From Candidatus Hydrogenedentota bacterium (GTDB taxonomy: Bacteria > Hydrogenedentota > Hydrogenedentia > Hydrogenedentales > SLHB01): 53,880 bases of DNA. This document shows, in pieces, positions 17,490-25,884 of the stretch (position 1 is the stretch's first letter; each line of letters opens with the position of its first letter). A program made the translations under genes and the position numbers. The stretch covers positions 1 to 53,880 of the forward strand of contig DAOLNV010000025.1 of NCBI GenBank assembly GCA_035416745.1, written 5' to 3'. The notes below the pieces were generated by a model. The model searched no databases. It was not told the DNA's origin and worked only from the letters and a program-made list of their open reading frames with translations.

Positions 17490-18449
17490 ATGACGCCGCG
17501 GGAACGCTTTATCGCCGCACTGGAGCGCCGCCCCATCCCCGGGCGGGTGCCGCATTTCGAGCTCGTCTTTTTCCTCACGATGGAGGCCTTCGGGAAGCTC
17601 CATCCGAGCCAGCGGCATTACGCGCAATGGGATCAGATGACCGAGTCGGAACGAGCGCTTCACCGAAACGAAATGGCCGAAATCCACGTTCAAACCGCCC
17701 GCAAATACGAGCACAGCGCGATCTTTCTCCACCCCAACCCGAACACCGAGGACGAATCCCTGCGCCTCATCGACCTCGTGCGCGAGAAGTCGGGGAACGA
17801 CTATTTCCTCATGATGCACGGCGATCCCACGTACTCGATCCCCTCGGGAAGCGATATGCTCGAGCAGGCCGCGTGGTTCTACGAGCGTATGGACGACGCC
17901 ATGGACACGGCGGACCGCCGCGTCGACGAGCAGCTGGCCGCGTGCGAGCGGTTGAAAGCCCACGGCGGCCTGGACGGGTTCGCCCTGTGCGCGGACTACT
18001 GCTTCAACGACAACCCCTTCCTCCGGCCGGACCTGTTCGCGGTGCTCATTACGCCCTACCTCAAGCGCGTTGTCGCGGGAATGCGCGAAATGGGGTTTCA
18101 TGTCATTAAACATACGGACGGCAACATCATGCCAATCCTCGATCAGTTGGTCGATGCGGGACCGCACGCCCTGCACTCGCTCGACCCCCAGGGCGGCGTC
18201 GACATCGCCGAGGTGAAGCGTCTCTACGGCGGCAAGGTGTGTTTGATTGGCAATGTCAATTGCGGGCTCCTCACATCGGGCACTGACGAGGAGGTCATCG
18301 AATCAGCGCGATACTGCATCAAACACGGCATGCCCGGAGGCGGGTATATCTTTTCGACCAGCAATTGCGCGTTCACGGGACTTCCCCTCGAGCGCTATGA
18401 GCTGATGTGGAAGGTCTGGCACGACGAAGCCATTTATCCGGAAACATGA
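17490..18449 (+). CDS. URO-D/MtaA-like superfamily protein, divergent paralog
   Basis: A 319-residue protein starting at ATG 17490 with GGAGG nine bases before. It opens MTPRERFIAALERRPIPGRVP, a hallmark N-terminus of MtaA/UroD-like proteins. The metal-site block reads HTDGNIMPILDQLVDAG, where MtaA-type enzymes have HSCGN, so the first Cys is Asp. The end has STSNCAFTGLPLERY. The 181-bp divergent space to the minus-strand paralog probably holds both promoters; a GATAAT -10-like element lies near 17451. The pair may act on related substrates; what these are is not known. Confidence 0.86.
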   Translation: MTPRERFIAALERRPIPGRVPHFELVFFLTMEAFGKLHPSQRHYAQWDQMTESERALHRNEMAEIHVQTARKYEHSAIFLHPNPNTEDESLRLIDLVREKSGNDYFLMMHGDPTYSIPSGSDMLEQAAWFYERMDDAMDTADRRVDEQLAACERLKAHGGLDGFALCADYCFNDNPFLRPDLFAVLITPYLKRVVAGMREMGFHVIKHTDGNIMPILDQLVDAGPHALHSLDPQGGVDIAEVKRLYGGKVCLIGNVNCGLLTSGTDEEVIESARYCIKHGMPGGGYIFSTSNCAFTGLPLERYELMWKVWHDEAIYPET

Positions 18450-18565
18450 ACTGTTCGGGCGGGGAACATGCGCATTGACGAAGCAGACCTGGGTTTCGGC
18501 GCGGGCAGTCCGGCAGCCGGGAGGGCCTGCGCAACCGGGCGCCGCCATCAAGAGGGGGGCTGATC

Positions 18566-19120
18566 ATGGAAGCGGAGGTAGCGCCAAAGGCCACCACACT
18601 GGCATTTCTCGTTGTATCCCTGCTCGAGGCGGGATACTTCGTCCTCAGGGGAATCTACTTGACCTTGGGCCCTGCCTACCGTGTGGTTGTCCGTTTGATC
18701 GACTATGGCTCGGTGCTTCCACTGTCGATATTCTATATTTCGCTGGGTCTGACGGTCAGCGCAGCGCTTGTGGCGGCGTTGCTGTTTGCCCGGCGTCTTG
18801 CGAAAGTGAGACCTGTCCGGCCCGAACCTAATCCCCGCGTGTGGACAACCCTGGGCGGCAGTGTCTTGCTCGTTCTGTCATTCCAATTGCTGTACTGGGG
18901 CACGTGGCCGCTGACCGCCTACGCATATAACGCCCTGGGGTTCCCGCCCTACAGCGATGCTTTCATGGAGGTGGTCAAGGTATCCAAGGGCCTGGGTCCC
19001 GCGTTCATGATCATCCTGGCAGGCCTGCTCATTGCGGTCTGCCTGGGGATGACCCGCCCCCGCACGGCGTTCCTCGACGAAGATCACGAGGTCTGGGGCG
19101 CGAGCGACACGAAGTCCTGA
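18566..19120 (+). CDS. small integral membrane protein
   Basis: A 184-residue protein starting at ATG 18566 behind a G-rich ribosome site (GAGGGGGG). Four hydrophobic segments lie near residues 11-31, 50-72, 92-112 and 145-163, with a short soluble C-terminus. No family is recognised. It is convergent with the next gene. Confidence 0.6.
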   Translation: MEAEVAPKATTLAFLVVSLLEAGYFVLRGIYLTLGPAYRVVVRLIDYGSVLPLSIFYISLGLTVSAALVAALLFARRLAKVRPVRPEPNPRVWTTLGGSVLLVLSFQLLYWGTWPLTAYAYNALGFPPYSDAFMEVVKVSKGLGPAFMIILAGLLIAVCLGMTRPRTAFLDEDHEVWGASDTKS

Positions 19121-19200
19121 CCGGGGGTGCTCCTGAGATTCCGGCCGGGTTACAGGCATGCCGACTTGTGGGTCGCGTAAGACCTGTAGGATAGGCCCGC

Positions 19201-21249
19201 CTATTCCGTCCCCGCGTGAGGCTTCACCACCAGCCGCAGCGACTTCCCGGCCTCGATGCGCACGGGCAGGCCCTCGCTGAGCGATTTGCCGGAGACACGC
19301 TCGGTGGTTCCCGCGTCGACATTCTCTACCGCGTACATGTGCGCGTCATCGGGCTCGACGGTGAACCATTCGGGCACGGCGTTCATGCGGGGCCAGTCCT
19401 GCTCGAAACCCATCGTGATACGGTGGCGGGGCACATCAAACTCGAGCCGGCCGTCGTAGGCTTCGCTCGACGCCATGAACACGCAGATGCCGCCGCCGCA
19501 GGGCGCTGCGCCCAACTCGAGGCCCTGACGCCAGGGCCGGGCAATGGTGTTGCGAGTGTGCAGCATGGTGTGGATGAGCACGGTCCGCACCGTGTTCGCT
19601 TCGAGCTTGTGCACGCCCCACAAACGGTTCGGGTCCGTATGGTCCACGAGCAGCGTGGCGATCTCCCGGTCGGCCCACAGAAATGCCTCGGGAACGGGGA
19701 TTCGGTACAGCAGATACAATCCGCCCTCGACCGAGTCGGCCACGTTGTCGCGGCTGCCGTGGTCCCAATTGAACTCCTTGTAGCGCGGCTTGAGCAGATT
19801 TGTCATGGGCCGGCGCACGGCCTCGCCGTAGCGGTTGGATTTCAGCGCCAGGCCGTAGTCGAGGAATCCGACAAAGTCGTACCCCCATCCGTCCCGGAGC
19901 GTGACGCCGTCGTGGGGACCCGGCTCAGCCTGAAGGGTCCCGATGATGACGCCATCGGAATTCGTGCCGCGCCGGAGGATTTCGTCGAACATGTACTCGA
20001 GATGCGGACGGTACTGCTCGCATTTTTCAGGGTCGGCGGTGCTGTCGACGGCAAACAGCAATCCCAGCCCGCCGATAATTTCGCAACCGTGGTCCGAGAG
20101 GCGATCGGGAACGAAGCCGCCGGGCAGGAGATAATGGTCGGCCAGACGGTGCGCCCAATCGAGGTATTTGTTCTCACCGGTCATGCAATACAGCCTCGGC
20201 AGGATCTGGAGGAGATCGCCGTTGACCTCGACGTTCGTTGAAGGGATCAGTCCGTACGGAGTCTCGTACGGCGCATGCTTGAAGATGTCGTCGGCGATGC
20301 CCCGCATGCGGCCGTACCATGGATATTCTCTGCCGGTGATCTCGACTATCGGCACGAGCCCGTCTTTGGCATACTCGCTCGCGCCGAAGATCATCGTGTC
20401 GAAATCGGTCACGACCTTCTCCCCTTTGTCCATGTCGTAATGCACGGGAAGCCGGTCCACGTGGTTACACAGGCGCTGTTCCGCCTCGAGCGTCTCAAGC
20501 ATCACCGTATCCAGGATCCCCTTGTCGGTGTAGTAGGCGGCCCAGACGTAAAAGGGATAGCAATCCGCCGCGGTATCGCGGTAGTTCCACTCAGCGCCGG
20601 TTGGCCGAAACAGCCCCGATTTGTCGTCCCTCACCGGGAGACAGACTTCGTGCAGCCATCGCTGTACCTTGCCGAGGGCGATGCCGGCATAGCGCGCAGA
20701 CCGTTTCGCGCGGGCCCAGTCAGGTTCATTCGGCGAAGGATCCCAGAGCGTGTTGACTTCGCCGTTCATCTCGAATCCGGGCAGGTCCGCCCACACAAGT
20801 GCATCGCCGCCGCCGGTCGAAATCCGGGCCGTGCGCACTGGGTTAACCGTCAACGGCGCGGTCGCGCTCCCCAACAGGCGCACGCCCGCGATAAACGCCA
20901 CCCCCTGCTGTTCCCGGCCAAAAAGAACCACGTGCCTGCCGGGTTCCAGTTTACCGAGAGGGAGCTCGAGCCATTCGTAGGGTTGTTCCCGGACTTCCGC
21001 CAGCGACCCCGACACCTCGCCGTAGGTGAAGTGGAGCGTCCGCTTGTCGGGACCCTTGCTGCCGAACAACACCTCAAAGCGGTCCTCAGCAGCCACATCT
21101 TCCGGCAGGGTCACGTCGAGCTTCCACTCCGCCAGCCAGTAGTACTTCCGGCCGCCAAACTCCTGGGGCCCGTCCGTAAACAGGACTTCAACAGCCAGCG
21201 CGGCTGACGCGAGCGCGCAAATACTCCCAAACACCGCCCAGAACTTCAT
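19201..21249 (-). CDS. secreted (alpha/alpha)6-fold protein, glycosidase-like
   Basis: A 682-residue protein with a clean signal peptide (MKFWAVFGSICALASAALAV), started at 21249 after CGGAGG. Residues 25-170 form a beta-sandwich (GGRKYYWLAEWKLDV and following). Residues about 190-580 are helical and aromatic-rich, like six-hairpin glycosidases (for example WNYRDTAADCYPFYVWAAYYT and FNWDHGSRDNVADSVEGGLYL). A beta-domain closes the protein. Catalytic acids cannot be named with confidence, so it may be a glycoside hydrolase or polysaccharide lyase relative. Confidence 0.72.
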   Translation of the reverse strand: MKFWAVFGSICALASAALAVEVLFTDGPQEFGGRKYYWLAEWKLDVTLPEDVAAEDRFEVLFGSKGPDKRTLHFTYGEVSGSLAEVREQPYEWLELPLGKLEPGRHVVLFGREQQGVAFIAGVRLLGSATAPLTVNPVRTARISTGGGDALVWADLPGFEMNGEVNTLWDPSPNEPDWARAKRSARYAGIALGKVQRWLHEVCLPVRDDKSGLFRPTGAEWNYRDTAADCYPFYVWAAYYTDKGILDTVMLETLEAEQRLCNHVDRLPVHYDMDKGEKVVTDFDTMIFGASEYAKDGLVPIVEITGREYPWYGRMRGIADDIFKHAPYETPYGLIPSTNVEVNGDLLQILPRLYCMTGENKYLDWAHRLADHYLLPGGFVPDRLSDHGCEIIGGLGLLFAVDSTADPEKCEQYRPHLEYMFDEILRRGTNSDGVIIGTLQAEPGPHDGVTLRDGWGYDFVGFLDYGLALKSNRYGEAVRRPMTNLLKPRYKEFNWDHGSRDNVADSVEGGLYLLYRIPVPEAFLWADREIATLLVDHTDPNRLWGVHKLEANTVRTVLIHTMLHTRNTIARPWRQGLELGAAPCGGGICVFMASSEAYDGRLEFDVPRHRITMGFEQDWPRMNAVPEWFTVEPDDAHMYAVENVDAGTTERVSGKSLSEGLPVRIEAGKSLRLVVKPHAGTE

Positions 21250-21401
21250 CGTCACAGCCTCCGTTGAGGTAGCGATTATGCGGGACGTGCAAGACGGCCG
21301 CAAGGTGTCACGCGTCCGCGTACGGCCTGCTCCTGACCGGCTCAAAGCGCTTCACCGCCGCTTACTCTGCACATTTAGCCGGGTGCGAGGCAATATCTTC
21401 C

Positions 21402-21428
21402 GGCGGCGAGGGGCCAGTCCCCGCCGCC
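21402..21428. terminator. GC-rich hairpin in divergent intergenic space
   Basis: GGCGGC (21402-21407) pairs with GCCGCC (21423-21428), with an inner GGGG/CCCC stem and a CCAGT loop. No T tract follows on either strand. It sits between divergent genes, so it could be a leader structure or attenuator for the M23 gene. Confidence 0.25.
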
Positions 21429-21532
21429 ACTTTCCTGTAAAGGCTTGTCATGCATAGATTTGCAACGGTGCAGCGCAGAAGGCACGCCGTTTGCTCCCCT
21501 GAGACAGGGGCAGTTCAATCCCGGGGAGTACG

Positions 21533-22465
21533 ATGAACGTAACCGCAACAGCGATTCAGCTCGCCAAGGCGACCCCAGACTATACGGTCTCGCGCCGGCG
21601 CATCGCGCCCGGGGCCTTCCAGCGAGCATTGAAATCGGCAGCGCAGTCTTCGAGCGGCAAAACCTCCCCGGTAGCGCATACCGTGCGGCCGGGTGAAACG
21701 TTGTGGTCGATCTGCAAGGCGCATCTGTGCGGTCAGGCCCGTCCCGCCGATGCCTCGGCGATTTCGGATGCGGTTCAACAGGTTGCGCGCCACAACGGCA
21801 TCGCGGACGCCAATTTCATCGTCGCGGGCCAGAAGGTCGACGTATCTATCCTGGATACCCCCGCCAAGGGAGTCTCAGCAGCCACTGCGCCATCACGGGC
21901 GGCAAGAACGGGCGGGGAATCTGAATTCTCAGGCCTGGGAGGCCCTTCCCTCGTCTCGAATCCGCGGACCGAGGCCCTTTGGAGAGCAAAGAAGGCCGCG
22001 ATGCAGGCTAAGGAAGCCCTTGCTGGCATTCTGAAAGAGGACACCGCGTCCGAGGCGGCCGAGGGAATCGAAAAATCGTTCAACGGACTGCTGGGAGGCC
22101 CTGCTTGGCTCTCCTCGGGGTTCGGCCTGCGCAAGGACCCGTTCACAGCCCGAGCCCAGAAGCACAGCGGCGTCGACCTTGCCGCCTCCAAGGGCACGGA
22201 AGTTTATGCCCTGCAAGAGGGGCGAGTCACCTACAGCGGCTGGCGGGGCGATTACGGGCGGCTCGTGGTTGTCCGGCATGAAGACGGCACCGAGACGCGC
22301 TACGGACACCTCTCGGAGCGGCTCGTGAAAGAAGGCGAGACGGTCGATTCGAACACCGTCATTGGAAAAGTGGGAACGTCAGGGCGGTCTACGGGTCCCC
22401 ACCTTCACTTTGAAATACGGAAAAACGCCCGCCCCGTGAATCCGCTGCCCCATCTCCTCGACTAG
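21533..22465 (+). CDS. LysM-M23 murein endopeptidase
   Basis: A 310-residue protein starting at ATG 21533 after GGGGAG. A LysM motif lies at about 49-105 (HTVRPGETLWSICKAH). A helical linker follows, then an M23 LytM-type peptidase (about 190-310) with the zinc ligands HSGVDLA (HxxxD) and HLHFEI; the catalytic His lies in YGHLSE. It would cut peptidoglycan cross-links or act as an activator. No signal peptide is evident, so export may need another route or an unrecognised start. It ends only five bases before the convergent sulfatase gene. Confidence 0.9.
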   Translation: MNVTATAIQLAKATPDYTVSRRRIAPGAFQRALKSAAQSSSGKTSPVAHTVRPGETLWSICKAHLCGQARPADASAISDAVQQVARHNGIADANFIVAGQKVDVSILDTPAKGVSAATAPSRAARTGGESEFSGLGGPSLVSNPRTEALWRAKKAAMQAKEALAGILKEDTASEAAEGIEKSFNGLLGGPAWLSSGFGLRKDPFTARAQKHSGVDLAASKGTEVYALQEGRVTYSGWRGDYGRLVVVRHEDGTETRYGHLSERLVKEGETVDSNTVIGKVGTSGRSTGPHLHFEIRKNARPVNPLPHLLD

Positions 22466-22470
22466 TTTGG

Positions 22471-23730
22471 TCACTCGACGTAGCCCAGGTCTTCCAGGGC
22501 CTCAATATCCTCCGCGGAGAGTTCGGCTTTCTTCGGCGCTATACGCGGCGTCTTCGCGTCCCACTCCTCGATGAACTTGCGCAGACGCGCCACGTCGCCG
22601 GGGCGTGCGCCGGACAGGTTCTGCAGCTCCCCCGGGTCATCTTCGAGATGGAACAATTCATCGCGAGGGCCGTCGATGATGAGTTTCCAGGCGCCATCGA
22701 TGACGGCCTGGCGCATCGAAGGCAGGTCGCCCATGATGGCTTTCGCCCCGGGCAGATTGGGCACGGCGCCCCCGTATGTCTCGAAGACCCGCACGCGTCC
22801 GTCGGGCACATTCCCGTTGAGGAGGTCCACGCCTTCCATGCCGGGGAACGGTTCCAGACCGGCGAGCCCCAGCAGGGTGGGGCCGATATCCAGTGCGCGC
22901 GCGGGGCGGTGCGTCACTCCCGGCTGGATTCCCGGGCCATGAATGAAGAGGGGTATGCGCACGCCGGGTTGATACACGCGGCGGCCATGTCCGAGATAGT
23001 TATGCTCGTGCAGGCTTTCACCGTGGTCCGCCACGAATACAATAAAGGCGTTCTCCTTGGGGAGGATGCTCAAAACCTCTTGGATGTGGTGGTCGGCATA
23101 CGCAAGCTCGGAGTCATACCGGGCGCGGGTTTGCTCGATGTCGCCAAGCTTTCGGAGCGGGATGCCCCACGGGTCGAAGCCCTCGTGATACCGGTAGGGC
23201 GCGTGAGGGTCGGAGTAGTGGATCCAACAGAAGAGCGGCCGGCCGGGGTCGCGCGTCTTGATGGCCTCCACCGCCCTCCTGGAAACTTCGTCGGCATACC
23301 GCTCCGATTTCAGCACACCCCAGCGCCTCGTGCGGAAATCGGCATCGTAACGTTCGAACCCGCGGTCAAGCCCGCACAGATCGGCTTTCAACGTCCAGTT
23401 GCTCTGGATGCATATCGTCTGGTACCCCGCCGCGTAAAACCGCTCGGTTGCCAAAGGCGCCCACGCCGGCATGGGCAGGCCGTTTCGCGTCGTGGCAGTA
23501 CTGCGCGGATAGCGCGACGCAAGCATCGAGCCGAACGATGGCGAGGTGAGCGGCACCTCGCACACGCAGTTGTCGAAACGCAGGGATTTCGCGGCAAGGG
23601 CATCCAGGTTGGGCGACGTAGGGCGTTCGTATCCGTACATGCCGAGATGATCGGCGCGCAAGGTGTCCACCGTGACAAAGAACACGTCTGGCGACGCCAT
23701 GACGGCGGCAAGCATCATCACCCAGGCCAT
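22471..23730 (-). CDS. sulfatase-fold hydrolase, Thr in place of formylglycine Cys/Ser
   Basis: A 419-residue member of the sulfatase/alkaline phosphatase superfamily. The metal-binding N-terminus VDTLRADHLGMYGY is present, as are DPHAPYR and VADHGESLHEH. The conversion motif of FGly sulfatases, C/S-x-P-S-R, is TSPSF here (Thr62), so the formylglycine precursor is absent. The C-terminal tail (WKLIIDGPRDELFHLEDDP) is sulfatase-like. It could use Thr directly, as phosphoethanolamine transferases do, or be non-hydrolytic. The N-terminus is weakly hydrophobic. It lies six bases after a lipoprotein gene in the same operon. Confidence 0.85.
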   Translation of the reverse strand: MAWVMMLAAVMASPDVFFVTVDTLRADHLGMYGYERPTSPNLDALAAKSLRFDNCVCEVPLTSPSFGSMLASRYPRSTATTRNGLPMPAWAPLATERFYAAGYQTICIQSNWTLKADLCGLDRGFERYDADFRTRRWGVLKSERYADEVSRRAVEAIKTRDPGRPLFCWIHYSDPHAPYRYHEGFDPWGIPLRKLGDIEQTRARYDSELAYADHHIQEVLSILPKENAFIVFVADHGESLHEHNYLGHGRRVYQPGVRIPLFIHGPGIQPGVTHRPARALDIGPTLLGLAGLEPFPGMEGVDLLNGNVPDGRVRVFETYGGAVPNLPGAKAIMGDLPSMRQAVIDGAWKLIIDGPRDELFHLEDDPGELQNLSGARPGDVARLRKFIEEWDAKTPRIAPKKAELSAEDIEALEDLGYVE

Positions 23731-23736
23731 TGAAGA

Positions 23737-24225
23737 TCATTTGCTCCCGGCGGATTGGTTTTCGGGCGTGCCTTGTTCGGCGTCTTCCGCAACGGGATGC
23801 TCGATACTGAACACGAGGGAGGTAGACATGGGCATTTCGCCGCCCTGAGGCCCCCGCACCGGGATCACGCTGCCCTGCGCATCGTAGCCAGAGAGTTCCA
23901 GCGTGAAACCGCCGGGCGGCGCCGTGAACGGCACGGTCACCAGCATCGACCATATCCCGTCGCCCGCTTCCGCATCCGGAGGATTGCCGTCGTCCTTGAG
24001 GTTAAACGTCGTGTGACGGTCTTCACGCACCACGCCGCTGACCTTGTCGACGATATGGAACCGGTCCCGCTCCACCTTGACCGTGAGCACGGCAGTATCA
24101 CCGGGCCGGAGACGGGCGGGGGTAATCGTCGCCATGGTAAGCCGGGGCTGCCGGCCTTGGGCATTGCATCCAGTGCCCACAGCAACCATCAGAGCAATCA
24201 CGGAGACGCAAACAAGACGCTTCAT
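23737..24225 (-). CDS. lipoprotein with immunoglobulin-like domain
   Basis: A 162-residue protein whose signal ends in the lipobox VGTGC (Cys about 20). The mature part has the layout of a single beta-sandwich (LTMATITPARLRPGDTAVLTV, then DGNPPDAEAGDGIWSM), resembling Ig-like surface domains. The start at 24225 follows a GAGAAGAGG site. It is directly upstream of the sulfatase-fold gene, so a surface or periplasmic partner role is possible but unproven. Confidence 0.75.
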   Translation of the reverse strand: MKRLVCVSVIALMVAVGTGCNAQGRQPRLTMATITPARLRPGDTAVLTVKVERDRFHIVDKVSGVVREDRHTTFNLKDDGNPPDAEAGDGIWSMLVTVPFTAPPGGFTLELSGYDAQGSVIPVRGPQGGEMPMSTSLVFSIEHPVAEDAEQGTPENQSAGSK

Positions 24226-24302
24226 TACCTCTTCTCCAGCATTCCTTGTCGAATACGGCAGGGGGGCGCCGAACGTCTACACGGGGCCCCTCGCCCTTCA
24301 AC

Positions 24303-24332
24303 AGCCTAACGGAGACGCGCGAACGGTGTCAA
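24303..24332 (-). promoter_or_regulatory. promoter for the lipoprotein-sulfatase operon
   Basis: On the minus strand a perfect TTGACA (24332-24327) is followed after 18 bp by TAGGCT (24308-24303), only three -10 matches. It is about 78 bp upstream of the lipoprotein start. Confidence 0.4.
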
Positions 24333-24392
24333 ACCAGACGCGCAAATCCGTCCTGTTCGAAACGTCCCGCATGCGCCCCGTGTTGACAACCA

Positions 24393-24421
24393 CTGACAAG
24401 ACCCACGCGGCCGGTTATAAT
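24393..24421 (+). promoter_or_regulatory. strong sigma70-type promoter abutting the truA start
   Basis: CTGACA (24393-24398, five of six) and a perfect TATAAT (24416-24421) are separated by exactly 17 bp. The -10 ends eight bases before the ATG at 24430, so the transcript start would fall at or within about two bases of the start codon. Confidence 0.7.
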
Positions 24422-24429
24422 CCGGTGCC

Positions 24430-25230
24430 ATGGAAAAAGACGAAGAGAATGTCCCGGAGCCGGGCCAGGCACACCAGACGCTGAAGGCCATAGTCCGTTA
24501 CGAGGGAACGGCGTTCGCGGGGTGGCAGGTGCAACCCGGCGAACGCACGGTGCAGGGCAGCATCGAGGCCGCTCTCTCGAAGATTGCCAACCGGCCCGTA
24601 AGCGTGCACGGAGCTTCGCGCACGGACGCCGGGGTGCACGCCTTGGGCCAGGTGTGCTCGTGGGAATGGCCGGAGGATGCCGACCTGGCCAGGCTGCGGC
24701 GTTCCCTGTGCAAGATGCTTGGACCCGACATACGCATCGAGACGCTCGAGCAAGCCTCACACGGTTTCCATGCCCGCAAGAGCGCCCATTCGAAACGCTA
24801 TGCCTACGTGCTGCACATGGCGCGCTATCCCGACCCGCTCCTTCGCCGGTATGCGTGGACCGTTCCCTGGAACCTCGATTTCGGACTGCTGAGCGCGCTG
24901 GCAGGACGGGTTGCCGGAACGCACGACTTCGCGGGCTTCCAGGGAGGCGGGAGCTCCATACAGGACACCACCCGGACTCTCTTCTCCGTAAAACTGGAGC
25001 AGGGCCTCGTCGTCGGGCCCGAGACCTGCCCCGGCGCATGGCGCATCACGTTCCATGGCGACGGGTTCCTGTACAAAATGGCGCGAAATATCACAGGAAC
25101 CCTGGTCGAAATCGCCCGGGGACATGCGCCGGCCTCCCGCCTTGAGCACGTACTCGGGCAGCCCGGGCCGTATCACGGTCATACCGCCCCGCCGCAAGGA
25201 TTATTCTTGTTGGAAGTGCTCTACGAATGA
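24430..25230 (+). CDS. truA: tRNA pseudouridine(38-40) synthase
   Basis: A 266-residue pseudouridine synthase that modifies positions 38-40 of the tRNA anticodon arm. The catalytic motif SRTDAGVHA holds the nucleophilic Asp, and further family blocks are YEGTAFAGWQVQP, FHARKSAHSKRYAYVL and FLYKMARNITGTL. The length is normal for the family; about 15 residues before the first strand are not conserved. The nearly overlapping promoter leaves no room for a ribosome site (see finding on leaderless start). Confidence 0.97.
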   Translation: MEKDEENVPEPGQAHQTLKAIVRYEGTAFAGWQVQPGERTVQGSIEAALSKIANRPVSVHGASRTDAGVHALGQVCSWEWPEDADLARLRRSLCKMLGPDIRIETLEQASHGFHARKSAHSKRYAYVLHMARYPDPLLRRYAWTVPWNLDFGLLSALAGRVAGTHDFAGFQGGGSSIQDTTRTLFSVKLEQGLVVGPETCPGAWRITFHGDGFLYKMARNITGTLVEIARGHAPASRLEHVLGQPGPYHGHTAPPQGLFLLEVLYE

Positions 25231-25248
25231 GCCCGCGACCCTCAAAAG

Positions 25249-25283
25249 GCAAATGCGCCGCGGGGAAACCGTAGCGCATTTGC
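25249..25283 (+). terminator. 10-bp perfect hairpin after truA
   Basis: GCAAATGCGC (25249-25258) pairs perfectly with GCGCATTTGC (25274-25283) across 15 bases, beginning 18 bp after the truA stop. No long T tract follows. It is the best candidate end of the truA transcript. Confidence 0.45.
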
Positions 25284-25884
25284 GAGAGCAAGACCTTGTA
25301 TGCAGCTTTTCCGGGCGGTGGGATGATTTCGCCCCGACCATTCCAAACTCACGAAAAGCTCTAAGGCCTTTATAGGGGCGACGTCCGTGTCTTGGAAGGC
25401 CTTGACCTCCGTGTCTTGGCCGGTACGCTCCATTTATCGGCGCGTTTCCCGCAAGACTTTAGCGCCTCTGAACCCTCTCACCACACGACACTCGAGTCAT
25501 GCAGCAACGAGCGCCTGCGGCCGGTCTGCGACGGAACACGGGCGGGCCAAACCGGGCTTGCGGGGCATGTGTCATCATCAAGGAGAGGGGCCGGCCTCGG
25601 GCCAGTAAAGAAATGCGCCACAACTGGGACATTGCGGCGCACTCAAGGAGGGTAAGCATTCGTTGCGCGGGGTGCGGGACAACACCCCGGCACAGCAGGC
25701 AGCACAAATCTTGGGACTCTGCCCAGATGCTTACGGCTTCAACTATCGTCACTTGGACTATCGGCAGAAGAAGCGTGAATCTTTAGCTCCGGAGGCGATG
25801 GGGAAGACTTGTTTGCCGCGGTCTGATAAAATCAGGTGAACCCTTCGAGGCCAGCCGGAGTTCAACAGAAAAGAGTACTCAGGG
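25284..25884. other. intergenic region without a recognised gene
   Basis: Six hundred bases with short open frames on both strands, none with a recognisable domain plus ribosome site. A 12-bp direct repeat, TCCGTGTCTTGG, occurs at 25384-25395 and 25408-25419. The stretch may contain decayed coding sequence or an unrecognised RNA. Confidence 0.4.

Noticed and set aside
19121..19200. Possible terminator between convergent genes
   Set aside because: No stem of useful length with a T tract was found.
25499..25786. 95-codon frame with CxxC-like RCAGCG
   Set aside because: No ribosome site, no known ribbon pattern beyond one CxxC, and no coding bias; not called.
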